Origin: Vibrio sp. 99-70-13A1
Lineage (GTDB): Bacteria; Pseudomonadota; Gammaproteobacteria; Enterobacterales; Vibrionaceae
Reading direction: 5' to 3'
Length of the DNA stretch: 64,000 nt
Assembly: GCF_013114625.1 (NCBI RefSeq)
Contig: NZ_VTXD01000006.1
Span: 62,001 to 126,000, forward strand
The notes under the pieces were generated by a model, which did not search any database, was not told where the DNA came from, and saw only the letters and a program-made list of their open reading frames with translations. The position numbers and the translations under genes were made by a program. This document shows, piece by piece, positions 20,476 through 30,050 of the stretch (positions within the stretch are counted from its first letter, which is position 1; each line of letters opens with the position of its first letter).

Positions 20476-20503
20476 CATATAAGAAACATCAAAATACTGT
20501 CAA
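20476..20503 (-). promoter_or_regulatory. Sigma-70-type promoter candidate for the mshBACDOP pilin operon
   Basis: On the minus strand TTGACA (20503-20498) is followed after 16 bp by TATATG (20481-20476). It lies just after the mshF stop and about 48 bp before the mshB start, which fits the known division of msh genes into secretory and structural transcription units. Confidence 0.6.
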
Positions 20504-20507
20504 AAAA

Positions 20508-20963
20508 TCATAAAGCCAATATATTGGCTTTTACGTTAAATCGTTCTTGATTTAGCCGCACATCGATTTGATATTTTTTTGTATAATGGTAACGGCAATG
20601 AAACTGCGTTTGATCACTCATATCTTCAATACTAGGGAAGCCTACCCCTAAAATTTCTGTTTTAGGATAAAACTGAGAAAGCCAAAAACTACAACTACGC
20701 TTGTTATCTTTAATCGGCAGTAACCACCCTGTTTTGCTATAACTCAATCCACCACTAAATGGCTCTATATCATGCTGCTTTCTATCTAGTAAATATTGCT
20801 GTTTGAATAAATTGGCTCTATCGAGGATCCGCTTGCTTGCAACAATCACGGCAGTGTTTGTCGCTTCTTCTTCAACAGATTGCCAAACACTCATAAAACT
20901 CATTAATAAAATAACGATGGATGAAAGCCAAATAACAAATCGCGCTCGACGCTGTTCAAGAAT
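20508..20963 (-). CDS. mshF: MSHA biogenesis protein MshF, apparently with an ATT start
   Basis: Small bitopic protein needed for MSHA assembly. The first in-frame ATG (20903) lies in the middle of the membrane helix. Reading upstream in the same frame restores a normal N-terminus, LEQRRARFVIWLSSIVILL, back to six bases after the mshG stop. No ATG, GTG or TTG exists in that frame, because the mshG TAG (20970-20972) closes it. The best candidate is ATT at 20961-20963 (AGG five bases before), or ATC one codon earlier, giving about 151 residues. The alternative is a truncated protein from 20903. The gene identity comes from its place between mshG and mshB. Confidence 0.75.
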   Translation of the reverse strand: MLEQRRARFVIWLSSIVILLMSFMSVWQSVEEEATNTAVIVASKRILDRANLFKQQYLLDRKQHDIEPFSGGLSYSKTGWLLPIKDNKRSCSFWLSQFYPKTEILGVGFPSIEDMSDQTQFHCRYHYTKKYQIDVRLNQERFNVKANILAL

Positions 20964-20969
20964 GATAAC

Positions 20970-22190
20970 CTAGCCCTTAATTGCGTCTAACATTCCCCAC
21001 ATTGGTAAGAAAATACCTAGGGCTAAAACCAATACCATGCCAGCAACCACAACAAGCAAGATCGGTTCAATCCTCGCTGTTAATGTTTTTAAATCGTAGT
21101 CTACTTCTCTATCATAAAAGTCTGAGACCTCTAACAGAAGCTCATCTATTTGACCGGTTTCTTCACCAACAGAAATCATTTGAATAACCAAAGGCGTAAA
21201 TATTTCGCTATTAATTGCTGTAGAAGAAACGGTGCTACCCGCTTCTATCGCCGCTTTCATCTCTAGAACCCGCAGTTCTAAAAATCGGTTATCTAACGCT
21301 TCTGCTGATAAAGACAACGATTGATTTAAAGGTACGCCCGCTTTGAGCATTAAAGCAAAAGTACGAGAAAAGCGAGATAGGAGAGCTCTATTCACAACTC
21401 CGCCAATGACTGGCATTTTTAAGCGGAATTTATCCCACGTTTCTAAGCCTTTATCTGTGCCTTTCCAGGTTTTAAACGCAAAGATAAGGCCAAATATAAT
21501 CCCAACAAGTAGCCCCCAGTAATTAACAAAAAAGTCCGACATGCCTATTAAAATTCGCGTAGGGAGAGGTAAATCCACCCCAAATCGGCTGAACATGCTA
21601 GAAAATTGCGGGATCACTTTTACATTAAGAATAAATAAAGCTACGACAATAAAGCTGATGACAAACGTCGGGTAGCGCATTGCGGTTTTGATGCGCTTTC
21701 GTGTCTCAACTTCTTGTTCGTAATAACCCGCGAGCTGTAATAATGCTTGATCAAGTCGACCGGTATTTTCACCCACACTGATCATTGAAACAAACAAAGG
21801 TGTGAATACTTTCGGGTGCATCTGCATAGAGGCAGATAAACCACGTCCATTAGTCAGTTCAGCCACCACTTCTTCAAGAGCCGTTTTCAATTGTTTATTT
21901 TCGCAATTTTGCGTTAAACCTTTCATCGAGCGAAGAAGAGGAACACCGGCTTTAGTCAAGCTGAATAGCTGCCGACAAAATAGTACAAGCACTTCCAGTG
22001 GAACTTTGGGAGTAAATAAAGCAGAGACATCCATATTCAGCATAGAGCCGCTGCTGCCTAGCGAGATAGATGTGGGAATAATGCCTTTCCCCATCAAACT
22101 CTCTGCGGCTAGATCTTCAGAATTAGCTTCAACCTGTCCTGAAACTTGGCTTCCATCTGAACTGCGACCTACATATCGATACGTTGCCAT
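20970..22190 (-). CDS. mshG: MSHA inner-membrane platform protein MshG
   Basis: PilC/GspF-family polytopic platform protein, 406 residues. It has two repeated F domains (FCRQLFSLTKAGVPLLRSM and FSRTFALMLKAGVPLNQSL), each followed by a VGEETG/VGENTG motif, and three or so transmembrane helices. It couples the MshE ATPase to pilin polymerisation. It starts at the ATG 22190, 11 bp after mshE, and its stop abuts mshF. Confidence 0.96.
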   Translation of the reverse strand: MATYRYVGRSSDGSQVSGQVEANSEDLAAESLMGKGIIPTSISLGSSGSMLNMDVSALFTPKVPLEVLVLFCRQLFSLTKAGVPLLRSMKGLTQNCENKQLKTALEEVVAELTNGRGLSASMQMHPKVFTPLFVSMISVGENTGRLDQALLQLAGYYEQEVETRKRIKTAMRYPTFVISFIVVALFILNVKVIPQFSSMFSRFGVDLPLPTRILIGMSDFFVNYWGLLVGIIFGLIFAFKTWKGTDKGLETWDKFRLKMPVIGGVVNRALLSRFSRTFALMLKAGVPLNQSLSLSAEALDNRFLELRVLEMKAAIEAGSTVSSTAINSEIFTPLVIQMISVGEETGQIDELLLEVSDFYDREVDYDLKTLTARIEPILLVVVAGMVLVLALGIFLPMWGMLDAIKG

Positions 22191-22201
22191 AACTTACCTT
22201 C

Positions 22202-23926
22202 CTACAGCAAGATAGCATCAGCAGAGCCTGATGCATCTCCTTCACCTAAGTTCATCACCTCATCTAAGCTAACAATACCTTGTAATGCCAACTCCATTGC
22301 AGATGCTAATAACGGTTTGTAGTTTTTAGATTGGCGAGCAGCATGGGCAAAACCAACGGCATCATTTGCTCTTAGTGCATCCATCATGTGATGTTCTAAT
22401 TCCAACATTTCAAAGACACCGATTCGACCTTTATATCCTGTCAGATTACAGTTCTGACAACCTCGTCCTTTGGTAAAAGATGCCGATGCTTGATTAGGAA
22501 AACGAACATTCAACCACTGTTTTCTCGCTTCATCTAATTCATCATCAACTTTACAATCGGTACAAACTTTTCTAACCAGTCTCTGAGCAACCACAGCTCT
22601 AACCGCACTGGCAACAAGATATCCAGGCGCGCCCATGTCCATCATACGAAGAGCACTATCAACAGCATCATTGGTATGCAGAGTACTCAATACTAAGTGA
22701 CCAGTTAACGCAGCTCTTAGTCCAATTTCTACCGTTTCATGATCACGCATCTCACCAATCAGAATAATATCGGGATCCTGACGTAAGAAAGTTCTTAACA
22801 CATTAGAGAAGTCTAAGTTGATCTTGGGGTTGATCTGTACCTGGTTGACACGTGGTAATCGATATTCAACCGGATCTTCCGCTGTAATGATCTTTTTACT
22901 TGCTTGGTTCAACTCAGTTAAAGCGCCATAAAGAGTGGTTGTTTTACCTGAACCGGTTGGACCGGTCACCAAGATCATCCCATGCGGGCGGCGTAGCTGA
23001 GATCTTAACCTTACGAGTAAATCCGCAGGTAAACCAGATTCTTCTAACTTTCGTAAACCAGCAGATTGGTTAAGCAAACGCATAACTACTGATTCACCAT
23101 GCTGCACCGGCATCGTTGACATACGAATATCAACCGATTGACCTTTGGCGCGAATATTAAACCGGCCATCTTGAGGTAAACGTTTTTCAGAGATATCTAA
23201 ATTTGCCATCAGCTTTAAACGTAAAACCAATGCTGAAGCAATATTCACTTCATTCAGTAGTGTTTCGTGTAACACGCCATCAATACGCTGACGCAGTCGC
23301 AGTACATTAGCATCAGGTTCAATATGAATATCAGAGGCGCCGACTTGAATAGCATCTTCAAATAAAGAGTTAATCAGTTTTACAACGGTAACTTCGTCAC
23401 TATCTTCATCTGTAATATCAAAATCGAAAGCTTCGGTTACTTGGTGCTCGGCTTGCAGTTGCTCTGCAAAAGATGCGATCTCTTTAGTTCGACGATAGTA
23501 GCGATCAAAGCCATCAACTAGCTGCCTTTCAGGGGCAACAACAAACTCAATAGCATAATCGCCAAGCTGCCCAAGGAGTGATTCTTGAGCAAACAAATCA
23601 GCAGGATCACTCATGGCAATTCTTAAAGTATCGCCATTACGCCCAATGACTAACGCTCTTAATCGACGAGCATGTACTTCAGGAAGGAGTTGTACGGCAT
23701 CAATATCGACATTAGCTCGGCTTAAATCGATAAGTGGAATATCGAGTTGCTGAGACAAGAAAGTCAGCATTTGCTGTTCGGATAAGAACCCAAGTTCAAT
23801 GAGAGCATCACCAAGCTTGCGACCTGTACTTTTTTGAGCCGCCAATGCTTGCTGAACTTGAGGTTCAGTGATAATCCCCTCTTCAACTAATAAGTCACCA
23901 AGGCGCTTTCTTAATCTAATTTGCAC
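22202..23926 (-). CDS. mshE: MSHA extension ATPase MshE
   Basis: GspE/PilB-type motor, 574 residues. The N-terminal MshEN domain carries the bipartite c-di-GMP-binding signature: RLGDLLVEEGIITEPQVQQA (8-27) with Gln31, and LGDALIELGFLSEQQM (38-53). Walker A GPTGSGKT is at 322-329, followed by the aspartate box, LRQDPDIILIGEMRD (Walker B) and a His box (LSTLHTNDA). A zinc tetracysteine motif (CTDC...CQNC) lies near the C-terminus. MshE hydrolyses ATP to extend the pilus and binds c-di-GMP directly. It overlaps mshN by 11 bp. Confidence 0.97.
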   Translation of the reverse strand: MQIRLRKRLGDLLVEEGIITEPQVQQALAAQKSTGRKLGDALIELGFLSEQQMLTFLSQQLDIPLIDLSRANVDIDAVQLLPEVHARRLRALVIGRNGDTLRIAMSDPADLFAQESLLGQLGDYAIEFVVAPERQLVDGFDRYYRRTKEIASFAEQLQAEHQVTEAFDFDITDEDSDEVTVVKLINSLFEDAIQVGASDIHIEPDANVLRLRQRIDGVLHETLLNEVNIASALVLRLKLMANLDISEKRLPQDGRFNIRAKGQSVDIRMSTMPVQHGESVVMRLLNQSAGLRKLEESGLPADLLVRLRSQLRRPHGMILVTGPTGSGKTTTLYGALTELNQASKKIITAEDPVEYRLPRVNQVQINPKINLDFSNVLRTFLRQDPDIILIGEMRDHETVEIGLRAALTGHLVLSTLHTNDAVDSALRMMDMGAPGYLVASAVRAVVAQRLVRKVCTDCKVDDELDEARKQWLNVRFPNQASASFTKGRGCQNCNLTGYKGRIGVFEMLELEHHMMDALRANDAVGFAHAARQSKNYKPLLASAMELALQGIVSLDEVMNLGEGDASGSADAILL

Positions 23927-25103
23927 TCGCCGCTCCTTCTAAATCTTTCAATATTTTTAATCTGTCACGAACGAAGTTCTGCGATTGAGATGAAATTCCA
24001 ACTCTGACTAATGCCTGCTTATATGAATGAGTCGCGCCAGCTAAATCAAACTGCCTTTCTTGCTGTATTCCTAACCCTAGCCACCAGCGAGCATTATCTC
24101 CATCAAGATTCACAAGTTCTTGATAACTTTCTAAAGCCATTTGTTCCTGCTGTGCTTTTTGACTTAAAGCGGCACGCATTGATAGGTAATCTTTACTTGG
24201 CTTAGGAGGAAGGTGAACTAACGGGCTTAAAGCAGCTTCCGACTGATTAGCCTTAATCAGTAACTTAGATAAGCCCAGTCGTAACTCTTCACTGTCATTA
24301 TTCAAACGGATACCGGTTTGTAGTAGCTCGTAAGCTTTACGCGTATCACCTTTTCCGAAATAAAGAATGGCGAGCTTTTGTCTCACATCTTCATTACGCG
24401 GTGTATAGCGCAATGCTTCTGTATAGCTGGTTAGTGCGGTAAGTAAGTCATTACCATCTAAAGCTTTCTTTGCTCGACCAATTGCATTCGCAGCCAACTG
24501 TTCAGGTGTAAGCTCTACTTGCTCGATAAGGATTGCGGATGAAATATTGCTTTCATCCTCTGTGCTTGTCGCCACTTCAGACGCTTGTTGTGGCTTAGTT
24601 GTATTAGGAAGAGAGCTCACCTGAGTCGTTTCTTTTTGAGCAACTTTAGCCACAAGTACAGGTGTCACTTCTTTTCTTTTTTCAGGTGGCTGGCTAGAAA
24701 TAGGTTCTGCCTTCTTTTTTTCTACAGTGACCGGCTTAAGGTTCGCTGCTTTATTTTCCTTGATGACGGCTTTAACTGGCTCTGCACCTAATACGATCTC
24801 TTGAGGTTCAGGTAAAGATGCGGGTGCTATAACTTTTTGAGTGACAGGTGTGATGACACGGTTTGAAGTATCTTCTACTCGCTCTATCGACTCTGTATGA
24901 GTTGAATTCGAAATTGAATCGCTATAATCAATAGTGGGTGATTGAGAGATTGCCCATCCACCGACAGTTAAACTAATGGCAAAGCCTGCTGCTATCCAAA
25001 CCCACGGTGAACGAGCTTTTACTGGAGGCACTACCGCAGCTTCAATCGTAGATGAAGAATCTTTCTTTGATAGCTCAGATAAAGCGTTGTTAATAACACT
25101 CAT
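23916..25103 (-). CDS. mshN: MSHA biogenesis TPR protein MshN
   Basis: Bitopic protein of about 395 residues: a short cytoplasmic start (MSVINNALSELSKKD), one transmembrane helix at about 31-47, a Pro/Lys/Glu-rich linker, then tetratricopeptide repeats (AIGRAKKALDGNDLLTALTS onward). The ATG at 25103, two bases after the mshM stop and with GGA at seven bases, is preferred to a GTG at 25121 inside mshM. Probably a periplasmic scaffold for the pilus machine. Confidence 0.92.
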   Translation of the reverse strand: MSVINNALSELSKKDSSSTIEAAVVPPVKARSPWVWIAAGFAISLTVGGWAISQSPTIDYSDSISNSTHTESIERVEDTSNRVITPVTQKVIAPASLPEPQEIVLGAEPVKAVIKENKAANLKPVTVEKKKAEPISSQPPEKRKEVTPVLVAKVAQKETTQVSSLPNTTKPQQASEVATSTEDESNISSAILIEQVELTPEQLAANAIGRAKKALDGNDLLTALTSYTEALRYTPRNEDVRQKLAILYFGKGDTRKAYELLQTGIRLNNDSEELRLGLSKLLIKANQSEAALSPLVHLPPKPSKDYLSMRAALSQKAQQEQMALESYQELVNLDGDNARWWLGLGIQQERQFDLAGATHSYKQALVRVGISSQSQNFVRDRLKILKDLEGAASAN

Positions 25104-25105
25104 AG

Positions 25106-25945
25106 TTAATTCCATCCCCACAATACTGGGGTTTTAAATTTCGGCTTAGCCACATCATACGTTTCATGCATCGCAGTAAATAAATGCTGATTTTCAATTT
25201 GATTTTTTTGTTCGCTATAACAAAGTAGCAATGCTTTATGACACAGTTGATTGATCAGTCTCGGTATTCCACCTGAAGAACGCCAAATTGCTTTTTTTTG
25301 GCTCAACTCAAATAGAGCGTCGCTCCCACCAGATTTCTCAATACGGTTATTGATATAAGCAACGGTTTCATCAAGCTTTAACGACCTCAACTTAGAACTG
25401 AAACTGATCCTTTGTCGAAATTGGCGCAAGTGATGAGCCTCTAGCCTTGAATCTAACTCAGGCTGACCTAGTAAAACGATTTGCAATAATTTTTCGTCTT
25501 CTGTCTCAAGATTTCCAAATAAGCGTAATGTTTCTAAGGCTTCATCAGAAAGCACTTGAGCCTCATCTAAAACGGCAACCGCTCTTCTTCCTGCTTTGTG
25601 TAACTCAATCAACTTATGCTGGATTTCATCAACCACAGTGATTTCATTGCTCGTCACTAACCCCAACTCTTTGGCGACGGCTTGTCGTAAATCGGCACCA
25701 GATAAAACAGGGTTAGGCAAATAAATAAGGGCTGTCGAAGCTTGCAGGTGATTGACCAACATTCGACAGACCATAGTTTTACCAGTACCTACCTCGCCAG
25801 TGACTTTGATTACCCCCTCTCCCATATTTAACGCGGATATTACCGTTTGGATTGCCTCATAATGAGGAGGTAATCCATAAAATAAATCGGTATTCGGCGT
25901 TAAAGCGAAAGGTTGCCGTTCAAAACCAAAATGAGATTGATACAT
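25106..25945 (-). CDS. mshM: MSHA biogenesis AAA ATPase MshM (ExeA-like)
   Basis: ExeA/GspA-like ATPase, 279 residues: MYQSHFGFERQPFALTPN start, Walker A GEVGTGKT at 50-57, Walker B VAVLDEAQVL, sensor region QIVLLGQPEL. By analogy with ExeA it helps place or multimerise the MshL secretin. The gene lies 16 bp after mshL and nearly touches mshN. Confidence 0.95.
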   Translation of the reverse strand: MYQSHFGFERQPFALTPNTDLFYGLPPHYEAIQTVISALNMGEGVIKVTGEVGTGKTMVCRMLVNHLQASTALIYLPNPVLSGADLRQAVAKELGLVTSNEITVVDEIQHKLIELHKAGRRAVAVLDEAQVLSDEALETLRLFGNLETEDEKLLQIVLLGQPELDSRLEAHHLRQFRQRISFSSKLRSLKLDETVAYINNRIEKSGGSDALFELSQKKAIWRSSGGIPRLINQLCHKALLLCYSEQKNQIENQHLFTAMHETYDVAKPKFKTPVLWGWN

Positions 25946-25961
25946 TCAGCAGACTTAACCT

Positions 25962-27614
25962 CTACTCTTCATCTGGGAACCATTGCTGAAGTAGATCACG
26001 AGAACGTTCTAACTCTTTTTGCCATGTATTTACACCGACAATCGTTGGTTTTAATAAGATCACTAGTTCAGTTTTTTGAGTAATTTGAGACGTATTTCTG
26101 AATAGATGCCCCAAAGCAGGGATATCACCTAAAAAAGGAACCTTCGATACATACTCAGTATTATTCGACTTCATCAAACCACCAATCACGACTACATCAC
26201 CATCTCTGGCTCTAATTACTGAGTCAGACTCGCGAATTGAGCTCTTAGCAAGCGGTAAAATAACGTCGCCCGTTGAGGTACCAAGATTCAACTGTTTCGT
26301 TTCTTCTTCTACCTCAATAACTGCAGGGTGTACATGTAGGAACACGTTCCCTTTGTCGTCAATCTGTGGTGTTACATCGAGAGATATGCCCGAGAAGAAT
26401 GGAGTCAGTTCAACTTCTGGAGCAACATTTGCGTTATCTCCACTTCCTACGGAACTTGATAGATCGGTGACATAGTACTCATCAGTACCGACTTTAATGA
26501 CGGCTTTTTGGTTATTTGAAGCGGTCACCCTTGGGCTAGAAAGCACGTTCAAATCACCTTGAGTATCCATAAAGCTCAGCACAGCTTCAAAGCTACCACT
26601 AGAAATTACAATGTTAGATTGGCCACCAAGTGCCGCCCCGATAGCATCTAGCCCTGGTAGATTTCCTGGTGTAATCACTCCTGCTGCATCTTTAACAATT
26701 GAACCTGCACCAATGGTGTAATCAGTACCGCCAGATGAGAACATCTTGGTCCAGTTGATCCCTTGCTGATAACCATCACTTAGAGTGACTTCAAGGATTT
26801 TGGCTTCTAGTATTACTTGGCGTTGCAATCGCTTTTGAGAAATCCCTAAGAATTGACGAACCTCGCGAATCTCATCAGGATACGCGCGCACAGTGATAAC
26901 ACTTGCTTGCGGTGTAACCACAACACTTTGACCATCGCCAAAGCCTATAAGCTGTGCAACCGCTCTCTCTAGTTGAGGCCAAAAATCACTTTCAGAGGTA
27001 GTTTCAATTTCAGTTCCGCCAGTAGCAGTACTGCTTGATGAAGAATTCGATGAGTTAGAAGAGTTCGAGCTCGAACTAGAAGAACTTGAATCTGAGTTAC
27101 TCACGGTACCTGTCGTAATTGTCGTTAACGATCGACCTGTACGCTTCACTTGCAAGTAATCAACCGGTATCGTCACCGTACGTAGACCCGCTGGATACAC
27201 TTGAATCACTTTACCGCGCTTTTCAATATCATATCCATACATGTCTTGTACAACATTCAAGACCTCATCAAGTGTTACGTCTGTTAGATTTACCGTTACT
27301 CGCCCAGACACACTCGGGTGAATCGCGGCACTGAATTCAGTCCCTTTAACCAAACTTGCAAAGAATGTTCGTGCATCTACATCTTTTGCTTGAATTCGAA
27401 AACGCTTAACAAGCTCAGCATTAGCACTTCCAGCATCCGCCTCAAACTCAGGCATCAAGTCATCTTGAACTGAAGATGGAAGATCTTGGAGCGCGCGGCT
27501 ATTAGCTTCATTAATAGATTCATTTAGGGCTTCTTTTATCTCAACAGGATCACGATGCCCCATTGAACAGCCAGCTAAAGATGAGATTATTATTGCTACG
27601 ACAAGTTTTCGCAT
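25962..27614 (-). CDS. mshL: MSHA outer-membrane secretin MshL
   Basis: Secretin of 550 residues forming the outer-membrane pore. Lipoprotein signal MRKLVVAIIISSLAGC with acylated Cys16, an N-terminal secretin/TonB short domain (VSGRVTVNLTDVTLDEVLNV), a Ser/Asn low-complexity linker at about 175-205, and the C-terminal secretin barrel (VIEVEEETKQ, SVIRARDGDVVVIGGLM, TELVILLKPTIV). The ATG at 27614 is chosen over a TTG at 27626 because it begins the signal peptide directly. Confidence 0.96.
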   Translation of the reverse strand: MRKLVVAIIISSLAGCSMGHRDPVEIKEALNESINEANSRALQDLPSSVQDDLMPEFEADAGSANAELVKRFRIQAKDVDARTFFASLVKGTEFSAAIHPSVSGRVTVNLTDVTLDEVLNVVQDMYGYDIEKRGKVIQVYPAGLRTVTIPVDYLQVKRTGRSLTTITTGTVSNSDSSSSSSSSNSSNSSNSSSSSTATGGTEIETTSESDFWPQLERAVAQLIGFGDGQSVVVTPQASVITVRAYPDEIREVRQFLGISQKRLQRQVILEAKILEVTLSDGYQQGINWTKMFSSGGTDYTIGAGSIVKDAAGVITPGNLPGLDAIGAALGGQSNIVISSGSFEAVLSFMDTQGDLNVLSSPRVTASNNQKAVIKVGTDEYYVTDLSSSVGSGDNANVAPEVELTPFFSGISLDVTPQIDDKGNVFLHVHPAVIEVEEETKQLNLGTSTGDVILPLAKSSIRESDSVIRARDGDVVVIGGLMKSNNTEYVSKVPFLGDIPALGHLFRNTSQITQKTELVILLKPTIVGVNTWQKELERSRDLLQQWFPDEE

Positions 27615-27629
27615 TTTTTCACTCAAACC

Positions 27630-27965
27630 TTAATTATTCTTAATATCTAAAGAGAACATTTCTAACTTCCAATGTTTAGAATTTCTCTGCAGAGTGACAT
27701 ATTCTGAGTTTATTTCTTTTACTCGATAGCCTTGGATGGTTTCACCTTGAGAAAGTATTTCATCATTCAACACGGTGTAACAAGGTAGTTTATCTTTACA
27801 AACAATGCCTTGTAACGTCGGCAATCGATGTTTTACTGTTTTCTTTTGTACAGGTACGGCTTGTGTTTGACTCGGTGTCATCCACCCAAGTGGCGCTGTG
27901 GGATCCTGTTCTGCCCATGCAACTTGAGAGGTCATCAATACTACCAATCCGAATACTCTAACCAC
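27630..27965 (-). CDS. mshK: MSHA biogenesis protein MshK (PilP-like)
   Basis: Small periplasmic protein (about 111 residues) with a cleavable signal (VRVFGLVVLMTSQVAWA|EQDPTAP) and a PilP-like C-terminal domain that should bind the secretin. The GTG at 27965, preceded by AGGAG at seven bases and overlapping the mshJ stop by 8 bp, is chosen over the TTG at 28004 because only this start puts a clean signal peptide at the N-terminus. Confidence 0.86.
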   Translation of the reverse strand: MVRVFGLVVLMTSQVAWAEQDPTAPLGWMTPSQTQAVPVQKKTVKHRLPTLQGIVCKDKLPCYTVLNDEILSQGETIQGYRVKEINSEYVTLQRNSKHWKLEMFSLDIKNN

Positions 27966-28605
27966 CGATAAACTCCTGTCTTGTACCCAATGTGTACACC
28001 TCAAAAACTAACTTAGCATTTGGATATTCTTCAACCGTGTATTGGAAATTTCGCCAATAGTAACGAACGGGTAATGCCTCTAGAGCCTGCAAGTAAGCCG
28101 CAATATCAAAATAGCTTCCGGTTAGCTCCATACGTACGGGGTGAAGAAAGTACCCTGACTGGTCACTTGTGGATTTATTATTCGAGATGGATTCAGGCTT
28201 TAATGACTCCAATGAAACGAGCTTCAGTTTCTTACCTGAAGATAAAACATTTTCAAGTAAGTCTGTCATCTGTGTTGGTGAAATAAGTCCATCAATCACT
28301 TCAGATAATTGCATTGAGAGGTCTTGGCTTTGCACTAATAACTTTTTATATTCAATATCAATGTCTTTATCGGGATTTTTTTTCAGCTTAGCCTGCAATA
28401 CTAATAGCTCACCTTGTAGCCTTTGGTTGCCTTGAACCAAGTTTCGATGTTCGATTTGATTAGCCTGTAAACTTTTATAAGCCGGTTCTAACACCATGGT
28501 GAATAACACCAAAGATAAGCCAACGACACCACACAATGTCACTAGCCACTTTTCTCTTGAACTCAGAGCTAAGAATTTATCGCTGATAATTGTCCATTGC
28601 TGCAT
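27958..28605 (-). CDS. mshJ: MSHA biogenesis protein MshJ (PilO-like)
   Basis: Bitopic inner-membrane protein of 215 residues: cytoplasmic MQQWTIISDKFLALSSREKW, transmembrane helix at about 21-40, coiled coil, then a ferredoxin-like PilO/GspM-type periplasmic domain. It overlaps mshI by one base and mshK by 8 bases, forming the I-J-K alignment complex. Confidence 0.92.
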   Translation of the reverse strand: MQQWTIISDKFLALSSREKWLVTLCGVVGLSLVLFTMVLEPAYKSLQANQIEHRNLVQGNQRLQGELLVLQAKLKKNPDKDIDIEYKKLLVQSQDLSMQLSEVIDGLISPTQMTDLLENVLSSGKKLKLVSLESLKPESISNNKSTSDQSGYFLHPVRMELTGSYFDIAAYLQALEALPVRYYWRNFQYTVEEYPNAKLVFEVYTLGTRQEFIGG

Positions 28606-30047
28606 TACTTTTTCTCCCTACGAGTACGTAACTCAAAAGTAATGACATCTTGTTCTGTTCGACCTATTTTCAATGTTTCAAAAGCTCGACCGACTAAGTT
28701 CATTTGACCTTTAAACTGACTAACCCAATTAGGAATTACATCTGCATTTCGAGCGTAACCCGTTAAATCTAACGTATTGTGATTCATATAAATATGAGCA
28801 ATAGAGATATCATTCCGACCTAATTGCGCCAATGCTGTCATAACACCTGAATAACCAATTTGTTGAGATTCATCGTATTCTCCCACAGCAGTTAGCGCGT
28901 CTTTTTTCGACTGTATCTCACGCTTTAATCGAGAAACCGCTGCCACTTTTTCAGGAGAAGGCTTATGTTGCTCAAGTTCAGCTTTCAACTTACTCACTTG
29001 TTGATTCAAGCTTCGAGATTCAGCCCTTTCAATAACCAGTTTGTTATTTAATGATTCCGCTTCAAAATACACATAAGCATAACTGCTTAGAGACACAACA
29101 ATGATCGCAAGCCAGCTTCCCACAACATTCGTTAGCGTGAAGTACTCTTTTTTGGGGCGAAGGTGAGCTGGGTATAAGTTGACCTTTGTCTCTGAGATTG
29201 TCTCAGCAATTGAAATGAGAAAGCTTCCAGAACTTTCTCTTTCCACCTCAGTTAATCGAGAAACCTTGGAGCTTAAAGTGTCGTTTAATACATTTTGTAA
29301 TTCATCTTCATCTTCTTCGTCACAGCAAATTTTAAGCTGATGAAGTTGCGTACCTTTTATTTGTGAAGACAAGTAGTCAATTGAACGTTGTAGTTCAAGT
29401 GCTAAACCGTCAAGTTGTAACGCACTCGATGCAACACCAGTTAATGGAGGGGTTACACTACGAATGGTTCTTTGGAAACAAACGGTATGCTCTACATACG
29501 CACCAAGTTTAAAGTGACCATTTTTACTACGCTGGAGTAAAATAAAATTAGATAATTCACCTGCAGAATGTCCCCAAATCTCATCTTCAGGCACAACGTC
29601 TTCAAGCTCAACACCTGAGACGGTCACAATATGAATGAGTTTATTCAGAATCTTTTTCGGAAGAACGTAAACTTGCAGTTTACTGCTTGTAGGCAGTGCC
29701 ACAGCGTTGGCAACAATATCCGTAATTTTCTCACTGATAAGGTCTTTTAAGAGAAATGGAAGAGCGACCGGCCACTCACTTTCTGGCATTTCCGGTTTTT
29801 CAATTTGATATGTTTGATAAAAAGTTGAGCTTAGGATGATTCGAACTTTACCGCCTCGAGACTCTTCACTTTTTAACTGCAATTCAAGAGCAGACTCCCA
29901 ATCACCATTTTGAGCTGTTGTTACTAAAGGCGTGGAAGTTTCTTCATTCGATGACGCATAGATTGCATCAGGAAAAACCATCACCGTTTGAGCTTGGCCT
30001 TTTCCCTTTGCAGGTTTAATTTTGTTTAATATCGATTTTAAGTTCAT
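28605..30047 (-). CDS. mshI: MSHA biogenesis protein MshI (PilM-PilN-like)
   Basis: Protein of 480 residues. The cytoplasmic actin-like PilM/GspL portion spans about 1-300. A transmembrane helix at about 310-330 (VVGSWLAIIVVSLSSYAYVY), a coiled coil (LNQQVSKLKAELEQHKPSPE) and a PilN-like periplasmic end follow. MshI thus combines the roles of PilM and PilN. It begins 3 bp after the csrD stop, so the msh secretory genes are likely read through from csrD. Confidence 0.92.
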   Translation of the reverse strand: MNLKSILNKIKPAKGKGQAQTVMVFPDAIYASSNEETSTPLVTTAQNGDWESALELQLKSEESRGGKVRIILSSTFYQTYQIEKPEMPESEWPVALPFLLKDLISEKITDIVANAVALPTSSKLQVYVLPKKILNKLIHIVTVSGVELEDVVPEDEIWGHSAGELSNFILLQRSKNGHFKLGAYVEHTVCFQRTIRSVTPPLTGVASSALQLDGLALELQRSIDYLSSQIKGTQLHQLKICCDEEDEDELQNVLNDTLSSKVSRLTEVERESSGSFLISIAETISETKVNLYPAHLRPKKEYFTLTNVVGSWLAIIVVSLSSYAYVYFEAESLNNKLVIERAESRSLNQQVSKLKAELEQHKPSPEKVAAVSRLKREIQSKKDALTAVGEYDESQQIGYSGVMTALAQLGRNDISIAHIYMNHNTLDLTGYARNADVIPNWVSQFKGQMNLVGRAFETLKIGRTEQDVITFELRTRREKK

Positions 30048-30050
30048 TGT

